Source: Gerris lacustris (taxonomy: Eukaryota; Arthropoda; Insecta; Hemiptera; Gerridae). From it: a DNA stretch of 64,000 bases. The position numbers were made by a program, and so were the translations under genes. The notes below the pieces were generated by a model. It was given only the letters and a program-made list of their open reading frames with translations. It was not told the origin of the DNA and did not search any database. Positions 12,501 to 22,826 of the stretch are shown piece after piece. Numbering within the stretch: position 1 is the first letter of the stretch; each line of letters opens with the position of its first letter. The stretch covers positions 10,810,834-10,874,833 of the forward strand of contig OX578277.1 of assembly GCA_951217055.1 (NCBI GenBank), written 5' to 3'.

Positions 12501-14970
12501 AGAAGTATGCTATTACAGTCCCAACATGTAAATAAATAAAGCTGTGACTGAGGATGACCTTGTAAATAAGGGTCGAAAGTCTCATTAAAATTATTTAATT
12601 GTAATTTTTCACACCTAAGTGGTCCATCACACATCCCTAAGAATATTAATCAAAAAGGTGTCGATCCCAATATTTCCTAGAATTAATTTAATGTGATAGA
12701 TACTAATTTCTCACTAAATTATTAATTAATTGTTCATTAATAGGTAAAATTTGCTCTAAAGGGTGCCAAATATTGGTGAATTTACTAACTATAAAATGTG
12801 AAAAGACTTACATCAGGGAAATCACAGCCGATCATCTGTCCATATGAGACTTGCTGACAGAAGCAATAAGTAGGTTCGTTTGGATCTACCGGCATGTCAA
12901 TTAACTCATCATCATCTACTCCTTTAGTCTGCTCAGAGCCACTCTCCTCATTCGCTAAATAAACAGATTACAAATAATAACAAATAATCAATTATATTAA
13001 TAACAGTTTAAATTAAATAAAGAAGTAGAGCGTGCAGACCCCGACCTGTGGTCACCTGTAACAAGTTGTAACCACTTCCGACTGCTCTACTGCCACGCTA
13101 CTAAGCATGGCCACTACTTCCAAAAAAAAGTATGCAACCCACAAAGCCAAATATTACAAATCAACAGGTTCCCAAGACACATAGTTTCTGTCTCCAGGCA
13201 TGTCTCATGTCAGTGTCTCTTTAGTGTAAACATAATCTTAAATATACATAAGATTTTAGTAGTGTCTGTACATTTATCCAATTGGGCTAAAATTTTGTAT
13301 TTCCACTAAATAAGTAGTCGTGATAACGAATTTAAGTTTAGAAAATTTGATGTTTGTTTATCTGTGCGTCAATCACATCCAAATGCCTGAAGAGATTTTG
13401 TTGGTTTTTGGGTACAATGTTAAGCTCAATTCTGCGGGTGTTGAGGCTATAAAACATTTGGTAGCTCAATATGGGGAGGAGGACGGGACTTCTCAATAGA
13501 TTTCAAAATTATAATTTTATTTTTATAAAAAACTAGCTGACCCGGCGAACATTAATAATCATTAATTAAACATCAAACATTAATAACATAAGAAAAGTAT
13601 AGCAGTTGCCTTTGAACAACCTTATAAATAGTTTATTTAGGCATAAATAATTTTGCCTTAAATGAAAAATTTATATTACAATATGCGATATATACTTTTG
13701 CAATATACAATATTGGCATAAGGGACATACAAATAAACATACATTCATTTTTATTAATATAGATATAGGTTATAGAAATATTTTTCGAGTATTTTCAATT
13801 TTACCCCCCTCCTAAATGAAAATATGACAAAAATTTACATACCAAAAATTACTGTACTCTTAAAGAGCTTTTCAACAATATGCATCAAGAAATGTTTTCA
13901 GTAATTTGACATTTGTACTCCATACCCCAGTGTACCAAAATCGGAACATGGTTTTTACTAACTTAGAAACCTTCCCAGGCATGTGTGCAAGCATCCCCAA
14001 AGTTTCATCACAATCGGATGAACGGTTTAGGCAGGCATAAGAGACAGACAGACAGACAAACATTAATTTTTATTTAGATGTATTTATTCTACGTAAGTTG
14101 CAGAAAAAAGCTACAGACAATATTTCATGTTTTGTGAAAATATCTGTGGGAAGAACTGTGCAATTGCTATCAATAGTTATTTATGTAACTAGGCAGCAAA
14201 ATGGAATTTTGCTGACAAGTTTTTAAGTTTTAGTTCGGAGCCAAAGGCGAGGATAGGCTAAACAAATTTACTGCAGAGGCGAAGCCGAGGCAGGAAATTT
14301 ACTATTTTACTGACGAGGCGAAGCCGAGTCAGGAAAAGTACATGTTGACTGACGAGGCGAAGCCGAGGCAGGCAAATATTAATTACCTGCTGAGGTGTAG
14401 CAGGTAATCTTAACGAGTCAAGAATGCTTCCTTTGCTGCATAGTTACATACAATATTTTATCTATTAACGGCAGAAAAATTACACTAATTATTATATTCC
14501 CTTTTTAATATATAAAAGATTAAAGAAATTAAATTTGTAAAAAAAAGAAAGTTTCAGTCATCAAGAAATCAAAACAAAGGCAAAACAATTCAGGGTTGCC
14601 ACTTTTTTTTATTAACAACTGTTTTTTATCTCAATTTTTAGTGATTTTTTAAAAATAATCATTGCAAAATAGTAAAATTTGTTTGTCACTATAATTATTT
14701 AAGTTATTTTCAAAAAAGATATAACTATTTAGCAGAATATTACGCTTAAATATATAAAAATAAACAATATGGTAGTGTTTATAACCTGCGATGAAGTAAC
14801 CTTTTTTTAGTAAAATTTTCTTACAATGTGACAGCCTGTTTGTTATTTTGCTGACACTTTGATATTTTGCTAACACTTTATTCAAAAGAATCAAGAAAAA
14901 TGACATTTTGCAGATTAAAAACAGTACAACAATGCTTAAGTTTGCTGCCGTGACCAGATAAAAAATATTT

Positions 14971-15010
<40 letters not shown>

Positions 15011-18000
15011 AAATGTCACATATATTATTTTATCTACGACTTGCATTGTAAGTGGACTTTATATTGCTAATAACAGGACGGGAAGTGTTACTTCCCTTCC
15101 ATGGGAGTAAAAAAAACAAGCATACCAACTTTAAAGGTATTTTTTAAGTATTATGTTGGTAGTAAAGTTTTTCCGCTTGATACCTGCAAATAGGGATTTT
15201 ATAAAATTTTATCCCTAAGGGGAACACAGGGTCAAAGTAAGAAAAGAAGGGGAATTAAGCCTAGACCGATCTCCTAAAGTTAGGAAGTTAATACTTAAGA
15301 AAGGACACCTATTTAGGATGTAAGCATGTAATATAATTATAAAATATAATTCAAATTTCAACCCAGGGATGTGAAAATACACGGGAGGTTACAGAAAGAA
15401 AATACCACTGCTTTTCCCGGAAAGTTAACTTTTAAGAATTTTTCATCAGTAGTCGGAATTAATTAGTAATTTGGGATACTTGCAGATAACATTATCAAAG
15501 GAGTAGGGGTATAGAAATATGAGGGAGGGATAGAATCTAGATATTCTCGCATAGTAAAATAATTTAAATGCTTCTTGATGGTAGTTTAAAAACCAGTCAA
15601 ATTGAAAATAACACACTTCGTAGCAAAGCACGGGTATCCAGTAGTATTATTATATATTAATAATGTAAAAGATTGGATTAGTGAAGAGACATGTTCTCTT
15701 GTCTTGAATTTTCAGTGTGAAAGTCGCATTAAGTGGGTGCTTACTATTTTGCTTTTCATATAATTGTTTTCACATAGAAATTATAAATATCTCAAACATT
15801 TCACATTAAAATAATATTTTAGTTAACATGCCTGTTGTTAATCATTTGATATCATTGATACCCAATAAAATTATTTTAATCTTCTCTCACTACACTCTTC
15901 AAAAATTACTTTTTAATTTATATGATTCCTCCACCCTTTCTAAACACTTGGATATGATCCCATTATCTTATCAAATATACATGATAAGGAAATGGGAAAA
16001 GCAATATATTACTTATTATTACAGGTATAATAAAGAATAATTACTCTTCTTTTTCTTCTTGTGTGTACTTGAAGTGGTTGAAGTTGATTCGTGAGGAGGT
16101 GATGGAGCAGGTAGTCTTTTCTTTTTCTTCTTCTTCAATGCTTCTTTCTCCAGCATTTTCTTCCTACCTGCAACACTTCTACTCAGTGCAACACCTGTAA
16201 GCAAAAAATAAAGAAACAAATTAATAAAAAAAAAAATCTCTGAAAAATTTAAACAAAACTTTTTTATATACAGTAGAGCGTCGATTATCCAAACTAATGT
16301 TTTTTGGGGTTGTTCAGATAATCAAAATTTTGGATAATCAAAATTCACTAAAAAATTAAAAGTAAAAATGTAAAAATAATTAACCACGTTTATTGCAAAA
16401 AGCATCTTTATTTTATTTATCTAGTACATAGTGAAACAAAAAAGAAGAAAGTTGTATCACCCAAGATTAATTTGGCATAAAGAAAATTGAAATACTAGGC
16501 TTATTTTTTTTACTTAATTTTTCACCATGAATCCCGATTTGCCGAATATCATGTTGTAATTTGAACTTTTTCAGCCACCCAGAACTGGGGATGAATAAAG
16601 AGTCACCACCAAGCTTCATGTTTAATTCCACTGCTTTTTCACACAATATGGGTCAACATCCAAGTGAATGCAGCATTTTCCAACAATTCGGATTTCGTTT
16701 TTTTTTTTTTATATAGTTTTGCGATATAAACTGCCCTCCTCACTGTCAAGATTAAGTGTATACCTAGTAATTGAGACAGAATTATTTTTTATTCCCGTAA
16801 TCGTTGATTTACCAACACCAAACTTGATAGCCGATGCCTGACCCGTTTCACCTTTCTTCAGCCACGTAATAATTTCCATTTTTATCTTTTAATGAAAGCA
16901 CTACTCGTTTCCTTTTTGTCGACATATTGTAAGTTTTACTTAAAATATCTGTCTACTAACTAATTCAATGTATACTTCACAATGAATGATTTGAACCTGA
17001 GAGCATTGACAAAACTGACAAACAGAATGGAAAAGTATTAAAAAGTAAGTAAGAGGAAAATTGCTGCAAATGATTCCACAAATTACATAGACAATCAAAA
17101 GTTAGTTCTTAATAAACAAATGTTAATGTCTGCTCCGTCAAATTGAATTCATCGAAATCTGATACCCCTTTATACAGCTAACACCGCTCTTTCTAGAAAT
17201 GAATTTAGCGGTAGCTTTTATTTATTTATTTATTTTATTTATTTTTTTTTTTTTTACCAGAAGCCAGTTCGGATAATTGAACGTTCAGATAATCGACACT
17301 CTACTGTATATGTATAATAATTCTGAATTTAAGGCTGAGCCCACATTAAGACACAGGGCAGGACTGTTTTTGTGACCCACAGTAATATACCGGACCTCAC
17401 AAATCAAGACGCAGAGAAGGGCAGTGTAGGACTGCCCCACACGAGGCCTGTCTTGTGGATCTGACACAGAAACTGTGTGACACAGTTTGCTCGGGATAGT
17501 TAGGACAGGCGTCATGTTGCACAGTACTGCCCTATCCTGCTCAACATTACAAATACCATCGTCTTGTATACTTCTGGATCATTCAGTTTCTCATTTAGAA
17601 GTTAGATGACAATTTATTTTTAGAGGGTGATATCATCAGCCACAACTCCAACGATGGCAAAATATTGTTCTTCAAAATGGTAGATATATAATAGACTAAA
17701 GGTAAAGATAATTCTTGAGAAATTAGGCCTATCAAGGAATTTAAAAAAGGCCAATTTTTGCAATACTTCAACAACTTTGCATTATTATTATTTCTTTATC
17801 TGTGCAATGTTTTACAACGATTACAGACATCTCAATATGTTAACTCTACAACTACTGCTTGTCCTACTGACTGCTGTCATTAATATAATGTATCCATTTC
17901 AGACAATTGATTCTAATACCCTGAACTAGGGCCGTTTCTACTAATAGGCAAGACTAGGCAGCCATCTAGGGCGGCAAACTTTTAGGGGCGGCAAAAGGAA

Positions 18001-21000
18001 GGAGGAAAATTTAATGCTTAATCAAAAAACAAAAAACGGAGCAAATTAGGAGAGAAAAAAATAAACATAGGAAAAATTAAAAAATCGAATTGTTTTCAAA
18101 AGCATATACTGAACAATTACTTAATACAGTAGAGTCTCGCTTATCCGGACCCCGCTAGTCCGGACATCCGTATAATCCTGACAGGCTAAAAACTATGTAC
18201 ATATTGGAACAAGGGCTAATTCAGATTTATGAATTGTTAAGATTATCGAAGTTTCTGCTTTTATTGTCTATTAAAATTTATATAAAATTGTTCCTAGAAT
18301 AGTTTACAGGTGTATATTCCAACGTTCCGACACGAGGAATACCCGGTATTTCTGTTAAAAATTAATAGATTTAGAATAAGTAAGAACATCGACAAATCTC
18401 TTTTGGTTCCATAGAAATGTAGGGCGGAAGATATAAAGGTAGTTTATTCCAGGAAATACAATAAAATACGAGTAAGATGGTGAGAGAGTTTTAAGAAACA
18501 CGTAGGGGGGGCTCAACGCAGTTCCGTGAAATTTCGCCAAGCCGTGTGTGTATAATGTCTCAACTTTTTGTGAAATGATTAGCCGTTGCTCGAATTTCAT
18601 ATCGGAACACAGCTTGTTTCCCTAGAAGTCCCTTCTATACCTGCACCTGCTTAGTAGATTGTAATTTTATTTTAATTAATTTGATATTTAGACTGGTGAC
18701 AGAAGATTCCAAAAATAGTGAACATACGTTGTACAAGTATGTTTTTGAGACTAGTAGAAGTAACTTTTACGATAATAACATCGATTTTAATAGTTTTTCT
18801 CAACTAAAACATGTTTTATATTATATTTTAAAACGATTCCGTTTAATCCGGACTTTCGGTAATTCGGACTGGGTCTGGTCCCGTCAAACCCCCGTATGTG
18901 TTTACTCTGACTAAATAAACTCAAGAGGAGGCAAATTAAGAATTCTTTTGGTTAAAAATTGGCCAAAACAAATGTGATGCTTTTTTTTATGAGAAATTCA
19001 AATTAATCTATGTGTATCTGGGCAGTTCCATGAGCCATGAGCCAATAAAGATTCGTGGGACTAGCCACAATTTGATTAGGAAAAGACATTCCTTACCAGC
19101 TGGGCATAACATCTTATTAAAGACTTTCCCTAAAATAAAGGTAAGAAAGGTACTAAACAGCCAAAGAAAGTTAAATGAAAGAACCTAAAATACTACTAAA
19201 GTTATATGAGATATTAAAAATTAAATAAAATATAACAGTCCTTATTTAGTTATTTAATTTTTGATGGGATTTACGTTAAATACATGCAAATTCTTTTTAT
19301 ATTTATACATTAATTTCTTCTGGGTGACAAAGGGAGAAGGGGTTGATAGTAATAGGGAGGGGGGGGGGATTTTTTAATGCTCGCCTAGGGCTGCAAAACA
19401 CCTAGAAACGGCCCTGCCCTGAACACAACTAATAATAATAAATAATTCATGGCACATCAGCCTTTGCAAGGCTTAGGCCTGCCAAATAGTTTATACATAT
19501 ATTTAAGTAATGAATTTAAGTGTGTATCTATCGACTGTACAAAACATCTATAATTGGAATTTGCAATTAACCGACGACGCTTGACTAATGTAGCTACCGA
19601 TGCTGGGAGAACATTCAACATGGAGCCAAAGTCAGAATTGAACTCGTAATCAAGTTTTTCAAAGCACAAAATGATAGCAATGACTTTGGCTACCTACCCC
19701 ATATCCTAAATAGTATATGCAACAAAAATAAAAATGATTGCTTACTTGTTGATGTCTTCTTTCTTGCTGTTGCAGCATTCAACCCACTCTGTTCTTCGTG
19801 TTTATCCGCTCTTTCTTGTATTTCCACTTCGAACCTGGCCAAATCAGAATCTAACCTTCGTATGTGTTTGTCTACCTGTGGAACACAAGTAGTATTATCA
19901 AAACATAAATATGATGAAAAATCAATTGGATAAAAAAATAAATAATAATTAAAGTGGATAAGAAAATAAAGAAAAGTTAGGAATAAAGAAAGAATTGCAA
20001 CTAAAACTAACTCTTCTATACAAAGCCGGGTATATACCTTGGGTAGGTGTTATCAGTATCAGTATAGAAGTTGAAATAGAGATTTTATTTTTACAGAAAG
20101 TTATCACTAACAAAACTGACTTTTAATAGTCCACAGGCCACCATAAGGAGTGAGTCGCTGATTGATAAAGTTTTCTTACATTATGGAATCGCTTATTTAT
20201 GCCGTGTCCACCGATGAATTGGGTATATGGCAACTGGGCGCTGGGCCATTTCTTTTTTTTTTATATGCCAAACATGCCCTTCTGAGGGAACATTGAAAAG
20301 AGATAGATACATTTTTGATTTTCACAGGATCGTTTAATTAAATTATTTCAAAAACAGTGGTACACGTGGCCACCGATAAGAGTGGGCCGTTTGGGGTGGC
20401 CACCGCCCCAAACATATTGCACTGCGACGTTGAAAAGAAAACGGCCCACTCGTATCGGTGGCCACCTTTACCACTGTTTTTGAAATAATTTAATTAAACG
20501 ATCCTGTGAAAATCAAAAATGTATCTATCTCTTTTCAATGTTCCCGCAGAAGGGCAAGTTTGGCATGTCAACAAAAAAGAAATGGCCCAGCGCCCAGTTG
20601 CCATATACCCAATTCATCGGTGGACACGGCATAAATAAGCGATTCCATAAGGTAGGAAAACTTTATCAATCAGCGACTCACTTCTTATGGTGGCCTGGGG
20701 ACTATAACAACAAATAGTCATTTTACCAGTCAAAAGAGATTGTGGGAGAAAGACGTAAAAGTGTCAAAAAGTAAAAAGTGTCAGGGTAAAAGTTCAGACA
20801 AAGATCTATAACGAACAGAAAAGTGTTCATGTCACTTTTACTCTTTGTCATAACACCTATCCCCCAGTCACTCTTAACCAAGTTCCTATTCCTCAATCCA
20901 ACACAGTCCGTTACCTTGGCCTCAACCACGATGGACGACTCACTTGGCAACATCATACAAAAACTAAACGTACGGACATACAAGTTGCTGCTTCACACTT

Positions 21001-22826
21001 CTGGATCGTAGGTCCAATCTTACTTTGAATAACAAAATTTGAATTTACAATGTAATCTTCAAACCAGCTTGTACAAACGGTCTAGAAGTATGGGGTAGTA
21101 CCAAGCCATCCAACATCCTCCACATCCAAACACTACAATCCAAGATCCTTAGAAAAATCACAGACATGATTTTTCACAGTAGAGTGAGGTTAGAGATGTA
21201 GAACGCCCCGTTCTACATCTCTAACCTCACTCTACACAACGATCTCAATATTCTCTTTGTCCGAAACCTATCTTTATCCCGATATCATACTTTCCACGAA
21301 TCATTATCCAATCATCCCAATCCTCTAGTAGAACTCCTTGCATCCCAAATTATCCCAAATAACCCTGGCCCAAAGATTTACTCATTACTTAATGTTTATT
21401 TTACATCACCATTTTAATTATTGCTATTATCAAAATCTTATAATCTCATTTCTTTATATATTTTGTATAAGTATAATTAACCTATTGTATGCGAACCCAG
21501 CTGAAAGGAATAGTCACTGGATTATTACCTTTCTCATGCAATTCACTGCCAACAAAACATATATCATTAACACTTATAACATGTAAAATTATGTAGTTGC
21601 GTTAATCAATAAAATATTTTTAAAAAAGGCAAAGATCTCAAATAAATCCGTAACAAGAGATAAAGTGTAAAAGAAAAAAAAATACTGACTATTTCACACA
21701 TCGCTTTTTATAAGTCAGATTTGAAACTTTGTCTCAACTCCTACACTGTTTCTCTATCACACTTGATATTTTTTTAATGGAACTGCAAATGACTATTCGT
21801 AGTTAAAAGCCATATTTGACACAACAAACTTAGTATTAGTCGAAGGGTGACATTCTTCATTTTGAATTAAGACATTCAATTCCTGATATCTTAGATACTC
21901 CTTACTACTATTTCAATTAGAAAAATAACATGAATATATTAAGTGGTAAGTAAATTTTACTTACCAGTTCATAAGTCTGTATAGCAAGTTGTACTTTATC
22001 ATCGGCGTATTCCTTTACTTTGACATACTGTGCCTGTATACTTGCTACGGCTTCTCTACGATCTTCGCTTGACATTTCCTCTCGTTTGTCAGATGTTACA
22101 AAATGATGGAGCATCTCATCTGCAGCTTTATCAATCGCTCTCAGCAATTCTTGAGATCGTATGTCAAGTTCCCTCATTAGGGTGAAATTTCTCTGAAGCT
22201 CCACCGGCAATTCTTCCAAACCTAATAAAAAAGGAAATTTATTCAGTATTTAAGACAAAAAGGGGCTTAGAGGGCAGTACCAACTAGTTTCCTCTTAGAT
22301 TGTATATTTACTATGACTAAGTTCTACATTATTTCAGTAAAAACAACTAACTTAGTTTACGCTTTGTGTTTATTCACTATGAGTAAGTTCTACAAAATCT
22401 CAGTAGAAACAACTAACTTAGTTTACTCTTTGAGTGTTTATTCACTATGAGTAAGTTCTACAAAATCTCAGCAGAAACAACTAACTTAGTTAACTCTTTG
22501 AGTGTTTATTCACTATGAGTAAGTTCTACAAAATCTCAGTAGAAACAACTAACTTGGTTTTCTCTTTTTGTTTATTCACTATATGAGAAAATTCTGCGTA
22601 AATTAAATAGTACTTGTCAAATGAAATTATTGTTATTAGGTATACAAACATAACACTAACCCACGTATAAATATATATATATATATCATTTTATGAACTT
22701 AATACGATGTATATTAATTAACAAATACGTAAAACAATAATATAAAAAAACCCATTAAATTAACAAACAATAAACAAAGCAAATTAACTCACTGTCCAAA
22801 TAATGTTCCAAATAAAGAGCAGCCAT
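9471..22826 (-). CDS. Ing5: ING4/ING5-type inhibitor of growth protein, six coding exons
   Basis: Joining 22826-22793, 22221-21965, 19875-19746, 16194-16045, 12954-12812 and 9575-9471 gives 819 nt: 272 residues plus stop. Every junction is GT/AG and every phase closes. Residues 1-105 form the ING coiled-coil domain (begins [17 protein letters not shown], as in ING4/5). Residues 155-190 are a Lys-rich, NLS-like linker. The C-terminal PHD finger has all eight zinc ligands: C221, C223, C234, C239, H245, C248, C261, C264. Y220, S227, M231 and W243 sit where the H3K4me3 cage residues of the family lie. Known family role: a nuclear reader of H3K4me3 in HBO1/MOZ-type acetyltransferase complexes. At 272 aa it is somewhat longer than human ING4/5 (about 240-250) because of the linker. 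Introns carry hAT, Tigger, foldback and MITE insertions. It is divergently arranged with the galactosyltransferase gene. ING4 versus ING5 cannot be separated here; insects usually have one such gene. Confidence 0.95.
9780..10430. repeat. Four-unit 116-132-bp repeat with YY1-like motifs and GACAGACAGACAG tail
   Basis: ATTCTTTTTCT-like unit starts at 9785, 9901, 10032 and 10164. Each unit carries two GCCAT-type motifs, for example CCGCCATATTGG and CCGCCATCTTG. The block is followed by TTTCATGTTCCTAGCTATAG and a GGACAGACAGACAGAG run, as in the 3' regions of RTE-like elements. It lies in ING intron 5. Confidence 0.8.
10439..10853. mobile_element. TAGTCCAGGAGATAG foldback element, short copy
   Basis: It runs from TGGTCCAGGAGATAGCGTGC to CTATCTCCTGGACTA. 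The left arm is shortened relative to the 25045 copy, leaving about 415 bp. It lies in ING intron 5. Confidence 0.88.
11411..12646 (-). mobile_element. Penelope-like inverted-repeat element split by a MITE
   Basis: The outer arms read AATATTCTTAGGGATGTGTG and its complement, extending through GGTGTGAAAAATTACAATT. Inner arms contain CTGAGGATGACCTTG...AAGGGTCGAAAG in both orientations (12218-12254 inverted, 12548-12580). Pogo MITE copy 2 splits the left arm. The motif layout is that of Penelope-like terminal repeats. No reverse transcriptase. Confidence 0.65.
11467..12208 (+). mobile_element. Pogo-type MITE, copy 2 (742 bp)
   Basis: It has the same termini (CAGTAGAGTCTCGCTAATCC and its complement) and TA flanks as the copy at 1945, with internal indels. 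It is inserted into the left arm of a Penelope-like inverted-repeat element, inside ING intron 5. Confidence 0.95.
12655..12811. other. ING intron 5, exon-proximal part
   Basis: Plain AT-rich intron sequence between the Penelope-like element and exon 5. I see no further feature. Confidence 0.5.
12812..12954 (-). CDS. Ing5: ING gene, coding exon 5 (first half of PHD)
   Basis: 143 nt, residues 191-238. An acidic stretch ([19 protein letters not shown]) leads into the PHD half [18 protein letters not shown]. The donor is GTAAGT. It splits the PHD finger between the third and fourth zinc ligands. Confidence 0.95.
13535..14090 (+). repeat. ACTAGCTGACCCGGC repeat with GACAGACAGAC tail
   Basis: It begins AAAACTAGCTGACCCGGCGA and ends ATCGGATGAACGGTTTAGGC then a GACAGACAGACAGAC run. 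These hallmarks are common at the ends of RTE-like and derived short elements in arthropods. No coding region. Confidence 0.6.
14225..14405. repeat. GAGGCGAAGCCGAGG motif cluster
   Basis: Four short units, about 55 bp apart, carry GAGGCGAAGCCGAGGCAGG or a variant, each separated by an AT-rich spacer containing TACT/GACTGAC. It is the same GC-rich motif, inverted, as in the duplicated repeats at 55314-56652. Confidence 0.75.
14406..15050. other. AT-rich intron sequence with poly(T)
   Basis: Part of ING intron 4. It has a run of about 28 T at 14979-15006 and otherwise no recognisable feature. Confidence 0.4.
15055..15640 (-). repeat. Decayed repeat ending GCACGGGTATCCAGTAGT
   Basis: The right edge AAAGCACGGGTATCCAGTAG is, read on the minus strand, the same kind of ACTAGCTGA.ACCCG start as the repeat at 13535. 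The body is diverged and has no ORF of note. Confidence 0.45.
16045..16194 (-). CDS. Ing5: ING gene, coding exon 4 (basic linker)
   Basis: 150 nt, residues 141-190: a basic Ser/Pro linker with two lysine runs (KKKKKKR and KKKKK), a likely bipartite nuclear localisation signal. The donor GTAATT is weaker than the others. A Tigger-type insertion begins only 76 bp upstream of the acceptor. Confidence 0.88.
16271..17306 (-). mobile_element. Tigger/pogo element, internally deleted (1036 bp), in ING intron 3
   Basis: Termini CAGTAGAGCGTCGATTATCC and GATAATCGACACTCTACTG are flanked by TA. The inside carries the N-terminal part of a Tigger-type transposase on the minus strand (16930 to about 16480) but no DDE catalytic domain. 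It begins 76 bp upstream of ING exon 4. Confidence 0.93.
16480..16930 (-). pseudogene. Tigger-type transposase N-terminal remnant
   Basis: In pieces of more than one frame it reads [15 protein letters not shown], then [20 protein letters not shown] then [11 protein letters not shown] (the Psq-type helix-turn-helix), and further on [20 protein letters not shown] then [20 protein letters not shown] (the CENPB/Tc5-type DNA-binding domain). Frameshifts separate the pieces and the catalytic domain is missing, so it is not functional as a transposase. Confidence 0.85.
17325..17560. repeat. Possible MITE fragment
   Basis: ACACAGGGCAGGACTGTTT and GTACTGCCCTATCCTGCTC form loose inverted ends around an unusually GC-rich stretch containing ACTGCCCCACACGAG. 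No target duplication could be recognised. Confidence 0.35.
17927..19416. mobile_element. hAT-type non-autonomous element with 8-bp target duplication
   Basis: The ends are TAGGGCCGTTTCTA and TAGAAACGGCCCTG. The 8-bp direct repeat CCCTGAAC sits immediately outside at 17919-17926 and 19417-19424. Subterminal CTAGGGCGGC-like sequences are present on both sides. The length of 1490 bp includes the nested pogo MITE. No transposase is visible. It lies in ING intron 3. Confidence 0.92.
18127..18913 (-). mobile_element. Pogo-type MITE, copy 3, nested in a hAT element
   Basis: It reads from the right terminus (CAGTAGAGTCTCGCTTATCC) leftward, so it lies inverted relative to copies 1 and 2. The far terminus has decayed past CCCGTCAAACCC. 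It sits inside the hAT-type element at 17927-19416, so it is the younger insertion. Confidence 0.9.
19746..19875 (-). CDS. Ing5: ING gene, coding exon 3
   Basis: 130 nt, residues 98-140, starting [20 protein letters not shown], the end of the ING coiled coil, then a linker ending RKKTST. The acceptor is ...ACCTG read on the opposite strand (AG at 19877-19876); the donor is GTAAGC. The exon leaves one base that joins exon 4 to make Ser141. Confidence 0.93.
20126..20705. mobile_element. 580-bp full-length foldback element in ING intron 2
   Basis: The whole element is an inverted repeat. It opens ATAGTCCACAGGCCACCATA and closes with the complement; the arms are about 270 bp with few mismatches. 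The centre carries GTGGCCACCGATAAGAGTGG and its inverse. No coding potential. Confidence 0.9.
20820..21400 (+). pseudogene. Jockey-type LINE reverse transcriptase remnant
   Basis: With frameshifts it reads [20 protein letters not shown] then [10 protein letters not shown], and further on VWKYGVV and [17 protein letters not shown]. These are the C-terminal end of the reverse transcriptase region of Jockey-clade elements (VRYLGLHLDRRLTW and LHNDL-type motifs). Stops and shifts break it, and the endonuclease and RT core are missing. It sits in ING intron 2. A 25-bp palindrome at 21179-21235 interrupts it. Confidence 0.8.
21179..21235. repeat. Perfect 25-bp inverted duplication in the LINE remnant
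   Basis: Arms GTAGAGTGAGGTTAGAGATG(TAGAA) and the exact complement are separated by 7 nt (CGCCCCG). The right arm is the native reverse-transcriptase coding sequence (FYISNLTL); the left arm is an inverted copy of it. Confidence 0.9.
21655..21835 (+). repeat. Decayed satellite monomer in ING intron 2
   Basis: Diverged monomer landmarks are TTGTCTCAACTCCTACACTG, TCTATCACACTTGAT and GACTATTCGTAGTTAAAAG. It lies in the intron between ING exons 2 and 3. Confidence 0.7.
21965..22221 (-). CDS. Ing5: ING gene, coding exon 2 (ING domain)
   Basis: 257 nt, residues 12-97, starting [19 protein letters not shown] and ending IQTYEL before a GTAAGT donor. The heptad-rich, charged helices are the dimerising N-terminal ING domain. 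The open frame runs on into the intron, but the GTAAGT donor and the phase of exon 3 set the end at 21965. Confidence 0.95.
22312..22600 (+). repeat. 68-bp minisatellite in ING intron 1
   Basis: GAGTAAGTTCTACAAAATCT recurs at 22381, 22449 and 22517, exactly 68 bp apart, with CAACTAACTTAGTTTACTCT in each unit. Decayed units flank on both sides. Related single units lie at 6615-6790 (inverted) and 60178-60290. Confidence 0.9.
22793..22826 (-). CDS. Ing5: ING gene, coding exon 1
   Basis: Thirty-four nt from ATG at 22826-22824, encoding [11 protein letters not shown] plus the first base of a Ser codon. The donor is GTGAGT. This ATG is chosen because the peptide matches the conserved ING4/5 N-terminus and no in-frame alternative exists in this exon. 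It is too short to show as an ordinary ORF. Confidence 0.92.

Noticed and set aside
14649..14906. 85-codon minus-strand frame, Lys/Asn/Phe rich
   Set aside because: AT-rich composition explains it; no domain or splice support within ING intron 4.
18355..18914. Short frames at 18355-18600 (minus) and 18681-18914 (plus) as genes
   Set aside because: They are inside pogo MITE copy 3, and similar broken frames occur in the other copies.
20723..20983. 86-codon minus-strand frame
   Set aside because: It is antisense to the recognisable LINE reverse transcriptase remnant on the plus strand.
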